NCBI GenBank assembly: GCA_945882915.1 | Contig: CAMCWV010000019.1 | Span: 1 to 37,583 of the forward strand | Direction of reading: 5' to 3' | Source: Waddlia chondrophila WSU 86-1044 | GTDB taxonomy: Bacteria > Chlamydiota > Chlamydiia > Chlamydiales > CAMCWV01 | Length of the DNA: 37,583 nucleotides | In this document: in pieces, positions 31,686 to 37,583 of the stretch | Numbering within the stretch: the first letter of the stretch is position 1 | Layout: every line of letters starts with the position of its first letter | Made by a program: the position numbers and the translations under genes | The notes under the pieces: generated by a model | What the model saw: the letters and a program-made list of their open reading frames with translations, nothing else | The model's database searches: none | Told to the model about the DNA's origin: nothing

Positions 31686-31719
31686 AACTGTCGTCCTCAC
31701 CGGGCGGGAGTTTTTTTTT
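31686..31719 (+). terminator. intrinsic terminator of the small-gene cassette (copy 3)
   Basis: AACTGTCGTCC, TCACC, GGGCGGGAGTT, T9. One G in the left arm (AACTG for AACTC) weakens the stem relative to the other two copies. Confidence 0.88.
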
Positions 31720-31819
31720 GCCTCAAGAGTTTTACCCAGCGAGAACGTTGCTGACTAGCAAGTCCAGAGCGAACGAAGTGCGCTCTTTGTGGCGAAGCTG
31801 AGGCGAGTGCGCGCGCTAG

Positions 31820-31938
31820 CTAGCTCAGGAATCCACGCACATGCTTGGTTTGCAAAAGCTTCTGCTGCTGAGCATCAAAAACCTCCGTACCCCCCCCCCC
31901 CCCTCCAAGAAGTAGACTCTATCCAAGACACCTCGAAT
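31820..31938 (-). pseudogene. 3'-end fragment of the glnQ-like gene
   Basis: About 119 bp repeat the last 35-40 codons and stop of the gene at 24066-24788 (CAGGAATCCACGCACATGCT, TCAAAAACCTCCG). The reading frame is broken by a C14 tract at 31890-31903 that is absent from the intact gene. The rest of the gene is missing. Confidence 0.88.
31890..31903. repeat. homopolymer C14 in the glnQ-like fragment
   Basis: Fourteen C replace CAACCTTCCCTCC-type sequence of the intact copy at about 24135-24150. It marks local slippage or expansion after duplication. Confidence 0.9.
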
Positions 31939-31957
31939 ACAGGCAGCAGTTCCCACT

Positions 31958-32123
31958 ATATACTCCTCGTAGCTGAAAACAAGAACTTGGACGGCGCCAA
32001 AGCCCCGGGGCTGAACGATTGCAAGTGCCCTTTGTATTTCTAATACTAAGGCACTTACGACCGTTCAGCCGCGGGAGCTTTCGCGCTAGTCCAAATTCCC
32101 ATTTTCAACTACGAGGAGTATAT
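31958..32123. repeat. Family A hairpin element, full length; right edge of the duplicated block
   Basis: ATATACTCCTCGTAGCTG, GGACGGCGCCAAAGCCCC, the GAACGATTGCAAGTGCC / GGCACTTACGACCGTTC core stem, and CAACTACGAGGAGTATAT. The left arm has AACAAGAACTTGG instead of ATGGGAACTTGG, which is not mirrored on the right. Confidence 0.9.
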
Positions 32124-32160
32124 ACTCCGCTTAGTTGAAAACAAGAACTTGGGCATGGAG
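32118..32160 (+). repeat. Family A partial copy in tandem
   Basis: GTATATACTCCGCTTAGTTG followed by AAAACAAGAACTTGGGC is a second left arm overlapping the terminus of the previous copy, as in the tandem at 2403. It has no right half. Confidence 0.75.
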
Positions 32161-32281
32161 AAAAACGGCTTCATACCGTTCTTGCCACGATGCGTGAGAG
32201 AACGTGAGCGTCAAATCTTTCTTGATAAAATCGCCCTGTCTCTCAGGAGTTAAAAAATAAACTTTTTGTGGGAGCTGCTGG
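32153..32281. repeat. mosaic of repeat pieces before ribD
   Basis: GCATGGAGAAAAACGGCTTC and GCGTGAGAGAACGTGAG recur at 16491-16549. CGTCAAATCTTTCTTGATAA recurs at 21560. CGCCCTGTCTCTCAGGAGTT ... GTGGGAGCTGCTG recurs inverted at 16088-16145. From 32282 to the ribD ATG no repeat or FMN riboswitch is recognised. Confidence 0.75.
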
Positions 32282-32355
32282 TGGGTGCCTGTGATCTGGT
32301 ACTAAATGGCTGGATGGAGTAGACTTTTGAGCTTTATTGCGGGCTTGGCAGTGGT

Positions 32356-33495
32356 ATGGAATCTACAGACGAAACATTCATGAGAGAGGCGATTGCACTT
32401 GGGGAGCATGGGCGCATTTTAGCGCCGCCAAACCCTTGGGTGGCAAGCCTTGTCGTGAGTAATGGGCGCATTACAGGACGCGGATTTCACAAAAAAGCAG
32501 GGACTCCCCACGCAGAGAGGCTTGCTCTTGCTGACGCCGGAGAAAGTGCCCGGGGAAGCACGGTTTACGCAACATTAGAGCCCTGCTGTCACCATGGAAA
32601 GACCCCGCCTTGCGCTGATGAGCTCATTAGAGCGGGCGTTAGCAGAGTTGTTGTGGCAGTCGTGGACCCTGATGTGCGCGTGAGTGGCAAGGGGGTCGAG
32701 CGTTTGCGGCAAGCGGGCATAGAGGTCACGGTCGGAGTTTGCGAAAGGGAAGCTAGGCTATCGCTACTCCCCTACCTCCATCAACGAGAAACAAACCTTC
32801 CCTTTGTACTCCTTAAAAGCGCCATAAGCATGGATGGACGGATCGCTGCAAAGGATGGCTCTTCACAGTGGATCACGGGGGATAAGGCCAGAGCAGACGT
32901 CCACCAACTACGCGCAGAGTCACAAGCGGTCATTATCGGCTCTGGCACAGCGCTTGCCGACAACCCCACACTTACTGTTCGCCACACTCCAACACCTCTG
33001 CCAACACCTCAGCAGCCGCTACGCGTTCTTTTAGACTCACGCGGGCGGGTGGGTGCCAGTGGCCCACTTTTTGACCTCACCTTAGCGCCCACACTCGTTA
33101 TTACAACCGCTCAAGCTCCAAAAAGCAGTGTTAATGCCTGGCGCGCCTCTGGCGCAGAGATAGAGATCGTCTCGGCTACTGCTGACGGGGTAAGCCTTCA
33201 GGAAACACTCAAGCTCTTAGCCAAACGGGGAATCTTGCAAGTACTTGTTGAGGGAGGCGCCCTGCTGCACAGCAGCTTCCTCAAGCAAGGCCTTGTCAAT
33301 CAACTATCGCTTTATATGGGACCTCACCTTCTTGGAAAGCACGGAACCCCCTTCTTCCAAGGTGATGGGCCTGAAAATATTAAGCAATCTATCGCATGGC
33401 ACTTGTCAAAACACCATCGTATAGACGATACTGTTCGACTAGATTATCACTTCACAGATTATCACCATAAAAGCACTTTGCAAGGAAAGTCTTGA
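32356..33495 (+). CDS. ribD: bifunctional pyrimidine deaminase/reductase RibD
   Basis: The 379-residue protein catalyses two steps of riboflavin synthesis: deamination of the diaminopyrimidine and reduction of its ribose. The N-terminal deaminase (about residues 8-150) shows the zinc motif HAERLAL and PCCHHGKTPPC. The C-terminal reductase (about 155-370) shows FVLLKSAISMDGRIA, SQWITGDKAR, IIGSGTALADNP, LRVLLDSRGR and VLVEGGALLHSSFL. It is the first gene of ribD-ribE-ribBA-ribH. The ATG has only a weak ribosome site (GGCAGTGGT). Its stop overlaps the ribE start (TGATG). Confidence 0.95.
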   Translation: MESTDETFMREAIALGEHGRILAPPNPWVASLVVSNGRITGRGFHKKAGTPHAERLALADAGESARGSTVYATLEPCCHHGKTPPCADELIRAGVSRVVVAVVDPDVRVSGKGVERLRQAGIEVTVGVCEREARLSLLPYLHQRETNLPFVLLKSAISMDGRIAAKDGSSQWITGDKARADVHQLRAESQAVIIGSGTALADNPTLTVRHTPTPLPTPQQPLRVLLDSRGRVGASGPLFDLTLAPTLVITTAQAPKSSVNAWRASGAEIEIVSATADGVSLQETLKLLAKRGILQVLVEGGALLHSSFLKQGLVNQLSLYMGPHLLGKHGTPFFQGDGPENIKQSIAWHLSKHHRIDDTVRLDYHFTDYHHKSTLQGKS

Positions 33496-34118
33496 TGTTT
33501 AGTGGTATTGTTGAAGAAATGGGAACCATCCGAAACCTTATCCAAGATGGGTCGGGCCTGCGCATAGAGATCTTTGCAAACATCGTCCTCGATGATGTTA
33601 AAGTGGGAGCCTCAATTGCTGTTAACGGGTGCTGCTTAACCGTTGTAGAACTAGGCAAAGAGCCAGCCGGCGCGAGATGGTGGGCTGCGCACGCCATCGA
33701 AGAGACCCTCCGCCTAACAGACATCTCTTCGCTAAAGAAAGGAGACTCTGTCAACTTAGAAAGAGCGACATGCTATGGAGAACGGGTCGGCGGACACCTC
33801 ATTCAAGGACACGTCGATGGGATTAGCACCATTACACACCGAGAAAACAAGCCTGACGGCTCTGCCTGGATGACCTTCCAAATCCCCCCAAGACTCATGC
33901 GCTATATTATCCTCAAAGGCTCTATTGCTATTGACGGCATTAGCCTAACCATTGCCTCTATTGATGATGGCGAATTTTCTGTTGGCATGATTCCCCATAC
34001 GCTAAAAGTAACAGTTCTTGGCAACAAGAAGAAGGGGGCCTCTGTCAACGTTGAAACAGATATGATTGTTAAAACCCTCGAAAAACTGAGGTCTCCCCAT
34101 GAACCTTGCAACTATTGA
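33495..34118 (+). CDS. ribE: riboflavin synthase alpha chain
   Basis: The 207-residue protein has two similar lumazine-binding halves: [12 protein letters not shown] with [16 protein letters not shown], and a second with GHVDGISTI, then [17 protein letters not shown]. It dismutates two molecules of 6,7-dimethyl-8-ribityllumazine into riboflavin. The ATG at 33495 is preferred over the TTG one codon upstream because MFSGIVE is the family start and AAGGA is well placed. It overlaps ribD by one base and ribBA by 20 bp. The gene is called ribC in some bacteria. Confidence 0.95.
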   Translation: MFSGIVEEMGTIRNLIQDGSGLRIEIFANIVLDDVKVGASIAVNGCCLTVVELGKEPAGARWWAAHAIEETLRLTDISSLKKGDSVNLERATCYGERVGGHLIQGHVDGISTITHRENKPDGSAWMTFQIPPRLMRYIILKGSIAIDGISLTIASIDDGEFSVGMIPHTLKVTVLGNKKKGASVNVETDMIVKTLEKLRSPHEPCNY

Positions 34119-35331
34119 AGAAGCTATCGCAGCTACCGCCCGAGGAGAATTCGTCGTTGTTGTCGACGATGAATCCAGAGAAAATGAGGGCGACCTCATT
34201 ATGGCCGCAGAGAAAGTGACGCCGCAAGCTATCGCATTCATGGTGCGCTACACAAGCGGCGTAATCACCATGCCGATGATGGGTGAGCGCTTAGACGAGC
34301 TCAACTTGCCTTTGATGGTCTCACAGAACACAGAAGCGCACCGAACGGCCTTTACAGTTTCTGTCGACTACAAGATTGGAACAAGCACAGGAATTTCTGC
34401 TGCAGACAGAGCAGCAACGATACAAGCCCTCATCAACCCCAAGACGCGCCCTCACGACCTCAGCCGCCCAGGCCACATCTTCCCCTTGCGTTACGCCGAA
34501 GGTGGCGTGCTTAAGCGCGCTGGGCACACAGAAACCTGTGTTGACCTTGCCCGCATGGCAGGACTTGCCCCGGCGGGAGTTATTTGTGAGATTGTCAACG
34601 ACGATGGCAGCATGTCTAGGCTCCCTGAGCTTTTGACTTTTGCTCAGACACACAACCTTATAATTATCTCCATTGCCGACCTCGTCCGTTACAGAAGAAA
34701 GCAAGAAAAGCTTGTCACGCGTGCTTCTGAAGCCAGAATCCCCACGCGCTTTGGTGAGTTTACAGCCTATGCTTACGAAGGGCTGCTCGATGGAACAAAT
34801 CACGTAGCTCTTGTTAAAGGAGATATCTGCGGCAAGAAAAACCTCCTTGTCAGAGTTCATTCCGAATGCCTTACAGGCGATGTCTTCGGCTCTCTCCGCT
34901 GCGACTGCGGATCACAACTTGACCTGGCTCTAGAGCGCATTTGCGATGAAGGAGAAGGTGTTGTGGTGTATTTGCGCGGGCAAGAAGGACGCGGCATTGG
35001 CCTTGCACACAAGCTTCGCGCCTATAAGCTTCAAGACGCCGGCTTTGACACTGTAGATGCTAACCTCCAATTAGGCCTTCCTGTAGACTCCCGCGAATAT
35101 GGAATCGGAGCACAGATCCTTGCCGACCTTGGTGTTACGACAATGCGCCTTCTCACAAACAACCCAATAAAATATGGTGGCCTTGCTGGCTACAACCTAA
35201 CCATTACAGAGCGCGTCCCCCTGGCACCAGCCCCTAACTGCGAAAACAGACACTATTTAAAAACCAAACAAGACAGACTCGGTCATTTCTTAGACATTGC
35301 CGATGACTTAAAGGAAAAAACTCATGCGTGA
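34099..35331 (+). CDS. ribBA: bifunctional DHBP synthase / GTP cyclohydrolase II RibBA
   Basis: The 410-residue protein joins two entry enzymes. Residues about 1-200 are 3,4-dihydroxy-2-butanone-4-phosphate synthase ([56 protein letters not shown]). Residues about 205-400 are GTP cyclohydrolase II, with the zinc ligands in [20 protein letters not shown] and the catalytic region [14 protein letters not shown]. Both sets of key residues are present, so both activities are expected. It starts inside ribE and overlaps ribH by 8 bp, indicating translational coupling. Confidence 0.96.
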   Translation: MNLATIEEAIAATARGEFVVVVDDESRENEGDLIMAAEKVTPQAIAFMVRYTSGVITMPMMGERLDELNLPLMVSQNTEAHRTAFTVSVDYKIGTSTGISAADRAATIQALINPKTRPHDLSRPGHIFPLRYAEGGVLKRAGHTETCVDLARMAGLAPAGVICEIVNDDGSMSRLPELLTFAQTHNLIIISIADLVRYRRKQEKLVTRASEARIPTRFGEFTAYAYEGLLDGTNHVALVKGDICGKKNLLVRVHSECLTGDVFGSLRCDCGSQLDLALERICDEGEGVVVYLRGQEGRGIGLAHKLRAYKLQDAGFDTVDANLQLGLPVDSREYGIGAQILADLGVTTMRLLTNNPIKYGGLAGYNLTITERVPLAPAPNCENRHYLKTKQDRLGHFLDIADDLKEKTHA

Positions 35332-35797
35332 ATATCAAGGTGACTTTCAGGGACAAGGGTTGAAAATTGCGATCGTTGTCTCCCGTTTTAACGAACTTAT
35401 CACCAAAAGCCTTCTTAATGGCGCTCTAGACAGCCTTAGAAGGCATGGTGTTGATGACAAACACATTTCTGTTGCTTGGGTGCCAGGCTCTATGGAGATC
35501 CCTCTTGTGGCTAAAACATTTGCCTCTACAAAAAAGTATGACGCTGTGATCTGCTTAGGGGCTGTTATCCGCGGGGCTACCTCCCACTTCGACCATGTAG
35601 CTGGGCAGTCTGCTGGCGGCGTTGCGCGCACATCACTTGACACAGGGGTTCCTGTAATCTACGGCATTCTCACAACAGAAACAATTGAGCAGTGCTGGGA
35701 GCGTGCTGGGACAAAAGCAGGCAACCTCGGCTTTAACTGGGCCCAGGCTGCTATCGAAACTGCAAACGTCCTCAAAGCCATCAAAAACGAGAAGTAA
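35324..35797 (+). CDS. ribH: 6,7-dimethyl-8-ribityllumazine synthase
   Basis: The 157-residue protein has the lumazine synthase motifs [52 protein letters not shown] and [20 protein letters not shown] with [12 protein letters not shown]. It condenses the RibD-derived pyrimidine with the RibBA-derived butanone phosphate and normally forms a pentamer or 60-subunit shell. It is the last gene of the operon. The hairpin at 35829-35843 lies 32 bp after the stop but lacks a T-tract. Confidence 0.95.
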   Translation: MREYQGDFQGQGLKIAIVVSRFNELITKSLLNGALDSLRRHGVDDKHISVAWVPGSMEIPLVAKTFASTKKYDAVICLGAVIRGATSHFDHVAGQSAGGVARTSLDTGVPVIYGILTTETIEQCWERAGTKAGNLGFNWAQAAIETANVLKAIKNEK

Positions 35798-36425
35798 CAG
35801 GCACGGGCCCTTACGCTGTGTGCATTTTCAGCCCTTTGGGCTGAACTTCTCAACCACAACCACAACCACAAACACAACCATCCAAAGCTTTTGCTAAAAA
35901 AACAGGCCGTAGGTCTGTAATTGCACGCAGCGTAAGGGCACCGCCCTGGGTACGGGCGAATAAGGCTCCGCAGCCTGTAAGGCTGCAAGAATCACACTAC
36001 CTTTACCACCCAAAGCTTTTGCTAAAAAAACAGCCTGTAAGGCTGCAAGTGCAACAGCCCAGGGCACCGCCCTGGGTACGGGCGAATAAGCCCCCGCAGC
36101 CTGTAAGGCTGCAATAATTGCCCAGGGCGCCCGCCGTTATGCTAGTGCACTTGCAGCCCTTCAGGCTGCGGGACCTTATTTGCCCCTTACCCAGGGCGGG
36201 TGCCCTGGGCTGTTGCACTTTCAGCCCGAAGGGCTGAACTTCCCAACCACAATCACAACCACCCAAAGCTTTTGCTAAAAAAAACAGGCCGTAGATCTGT
36301 AATTGCAGCCCTTCAGGCTGCGTGGGCTAGGTCTGCCCATACCCAGGGCGGGCGCCCTTACGCTGTGTGCATTTTCAGCCCTTTGGGCTGAACTTCTCAA
36401 CCACAACCACAACCATCCAAAGCAG
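35798..36425. repeat. cluster of small hairpin repeats
   Basis: No gene is supported in this 628-bp gap. GCAGCCTGTAAGGCTGC occurs at 35970-35986, 36030-36046 and 36096-36112. GCAGCCCTTCAGGCTGC occurs at 36153 and 36305, CAGCCCTTTGGGCTG at 35829 and 36376, CAGCCCGAAGGGCTG at 36222 and CCCAGGGCGGGTGCCCTGGG at 36190. They alternate with ACCACAACCACAACC runs and with CCAAAGCTTTTGCTAAAAAA (35880, 36009, 36259). The pattern is of REP-like small palindromes in a tandem cluster. Confidence 0.85.
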
Positions 36426-37343
36426 CTAACCGGGCGCTGCCAATTTATTGACAAGGCGCATAAGGGTGGAAAATTCGGCGGGAGAGATCGTTTGCTTGCT
36501 GTCAGAAATAGCAGCATCGGGATTGGGGTGAACTTCAATCATAAGACCATCAGCGCCCGCAGCAATCGCCGCGCAGGCCATCGGAATAACAAGCTGCCGC
36601 ATCCCCGTGCCATGAGAAGGGTCGACAATCACAGGCAGGTGGCTAAGCTCGTGCAGAACAGGAACAGCTGCGATGTCTAACGTATAGCGCGTATATGTTT
36701 CGAAGGTGCGGATGCCCCGCTCACACAGGATCACCTGTGAATTCCCTCCATCTAAAATATATTCTGCAGCTAAAAGTAAGTCCTGATAGGTGGCAGCAAA
36801 CCCGCGCTTTAAAAGAACAGGCTTATTGATTTTCCCAAGCTTCTTGAGCAAACTAAAGTTTTGCATGTTGCGAGCGCCCACCTGGAGGATGTCCACGTGA
36901 GCTGCAACAAGATCAACCGACTCGGTATCCATTGCCTCAGAAACGGTAACAAGTCCATGGATCCTGCCTGCTTCTTCAAGAAAGCGGAGTCCCTTTTCGC
37001 CTAATCCTTGAAAGGAATATGGGGAAGTGCGCGGCTTAAAAGCTCCGCCACGAAGAAGAGTTCCACCAAGCGCCTTAACCTGACGGGCACACTCATGAAT
37101 CTGCTCCTTAGACTCTACAGAGCACGGGCCTGCAATAACAACAGGGGTGCCGCCGCCAATCCTAACCCCTTTAACTTCAATAACTAGCCGCTCTTTCTTT
37201 CCTCCGTGACCAGATCCGTTAAAAAGAAAAGGGAGCTTTGAGTCGGCAGAACGTCCTTTACTAGCCAAAACTTCATTAATTAAGGCTTTATTAGTTGAAA
37301 TTTTGTTATCCAAAGTTTTGTTATCCAGCGCCTGCATGGTCAT
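36426..37343 (-). CDS. aroF: 3-deoxy-7-phosphoheptulonate (DAHP) synthase, AroF/B. subtilis type
   Basis: The 305-residue enzyme condenses phosphoenolpyruvate and erythrose-4-phosphate at the entry of the shikimate pathway. Motifs are [86 protein letters not shown] and [14 protein letters not shown]. These fit the type I-beta DAHP synthases rather than KdsA. In place of the N-terminal regulatory domain there is a short Asn/Lys-rich lead with a small repeat ([18 protein letters not shown]). A start at a later Met is possible. It stands alone on the minus strand, with a family A element upstream. Confidence 0.9.
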   Translation of the reverse strand: MTMQALDNKTLDNKISTNKALINEVLASKGRSADSKLPFLFNGSGHGGKKERLVIEVKGVRIGGGTPVVIAGPCSVESKEQIHECARQVKALGGTLLRGGAFKPRTSPYSFQGLGEKGLRFLEEAGRIHGLVTVSEAMDTESVDLVAAHVDILQVGARNMQNFSLLKKLGKINKPVLLKRGFAATYQDLLLAAEYILDGGNSQVILCERGIRTFETYTRYTLDIAAVPVLHELSHLPVIVDPSHGTGMRQLVIPMACAAIAAGADGLMIEVHPNPDAAISDSKQTISPAEFSTLMRLVNKLAAPG

Positions 37344-37387
37344 TATGCGTTCTCGTTGTTCTATCTGAGCCGATCATTTTAGACTTT

Positions 37388-37397
37388 ATCGACTATA
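37388..37397 (-). promoter_or_regulatory. TATAGTCGAT motif upstream of aroF
   Basis: The 10-mer reads on the minus strand about 45 bp before the aroF ATG and directly abuts the family A element. A second, oppositely oriented copy lies at 37558-37567 on the other side of the element. Confidence 0.3.
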
Positions 37398-37560
37398 TAT
37401 ACTCCTCGTAGCTGAAAATGGGAACTTGGACGGCGCCAAAGCCCCGGGGCTGAACGATCGCAAGTGCCCTTTGTATTTCTAATACTAAGGCACTTACGAT
37501 CGTTCAGCCGCGGGAGCTTTCGCGCTAGTCCAAATTCCCGTTTTCAATTACAAGGAGTAT
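37397..37560. repeat. Family A hairpin element, full length
   Basis: ATATACTCCTCGTAGCTG, GGACGGCGCCAAAGCCCC, core stem GAACGATCGCAAGTGCC/GGCACTTACGATCGTTC, and CAATTACAAGGAGTATA. The core stem is the best paired of all copies (GATCG against CGATC). The flanks extend the inverted repeat through TCGACTATA on the left and TATAGTCGA on the right. Confidence 0.92.
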
Positions 37561-37583
37561 AGTCGATTAAGAAGAAACGCATC

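Larger units (their letters stand above)
30757..31938 (+). repeat. duplicated block, derived copy between two family A elements
   Basis: The sequence from TAGTAAACCACGATCAGTGG to AAGTAGACTCTATCCAAGAC matches 22922-24185. It includes the promoter, leader hairpin, Ala-rich gene, terminator and a scrap of the glnQ-like gene. A family B segment is shorter here. Family A elements lie at both ends (30659-30758 directly, 31958-32123 after about 20 bp). Confidence 0.88.

Noticed and set aside
32124..32355. FMN riboswitch before ribD
   Set aside because: No RFN-type conserved segments were found; the region is a mosaic of dispersed repeats.
35798..36425. CRISPR array
   Set aside because: The repeats are short palindromes with irregular spacing and variable sequence, with no constant spacer length and no cas genes.

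Overview
The window looks like chromosomal DNA of an environmental (amoeba-associated) chlamydia. The best evidence is the DnaA at 26595-27971, whose N-terminus (WEEFL..QEK, FDACNLYLQA.DSFQ.MWFEEHIRP) closely recalls chlamydial DnaA. A tiny Lys/Ala histone-like peptide, a DUF2608/HAD-type protein and an Lgt-RlmH pair are compatible with this. Base composition looks moderate, which would fit a Criblamydiaceae-like genome better than the AT-rich Protochlamydia, but this was judged by eye and species is not claimed. No tRNA, rRNA, CRISPR array or classical transposase gene was found.

Layout. 179-2152 acetyl-CoA synthetase (-); 2570-3955 BAAT/thioesterase-like hydrolase (+); 4128-4280 tiny His/Lys-rich ORF (-); 4399-5541 NagA (-); 5799-6647 HAD/DUF2608 protein (-); 6739-6837 transaldolase relic; 7167-8957 ABC exporter (+); 9129-10621 AbiEi/AbiEii type toxin-antitoxin pair (+); 10812-11120 PGPGW membrane protein (-); 11278-15473 histidine phosphatase followed by a DUF255/aldo-keto reductase fusion (+); 15528-15805 two very small basic proteins. 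About 15.9-17.1 kb is repeat DNA. 17146-20846 is a minus-strand surface-sugar operon (SpsF-like, GNAT-NeuB fusion, Nudix, DUF502). 20.9-23.4 kb is repeat-rich and holds a frameshifted, possibly phase-variable papain-like protease. 23437-23853 is an Ala-rich small protein; 24066-26285 a polar amino acid ABC importer (-); 26595-27971 dnaA; 28.0-28.7 kb a large imperfect palindrome; then lgt (-), rlmH (+) and a membrane protein (-). 30.66-32.12 kb is a duplicated block containing a second Ala-rich gene. 32356-35797 is a riboflavin operon ribD-ribE-ribBA-ribH (+); 35.8-36.4 kb a hairpin-repeat cluster; 36426-37343 DAHP synthase (-).

The most unusual content is non-coding. A family of hairpin-forming elements (family A; full length about 165 bp, termini ATATACTCCTCGTAGCTG, short forms 72-102 bp, solo ends) occurs at about 16 sites. 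Its two arms often vary together, its ends abut several stop codons, and one copy supplies the Shine-Dalgarno of the hydrolase gene. Two copies flank a 1.2 kb duplicated segment that carries a promoter, leader hairpin, Ala-rich gene, terminator and a fragment of the neighbouring glnQ-like gene, so the whole resembles a composite mobile unit. Three further repeat groups (B, C, and CACAGAG-type inverted repeats) form mosaics around them.

How the genes work together: the riboflavin operon runs from GTP/ribulose-5-phosphate to riboflavin with overlapping genes. The importer operon is a complete ATPase-permease-lipoprotein set. The sps/neu operon should make and activate a nonulosonic-acid-type sugar. 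AbiE genes form a two-gene defence/addiction cassette framed by family A ends.
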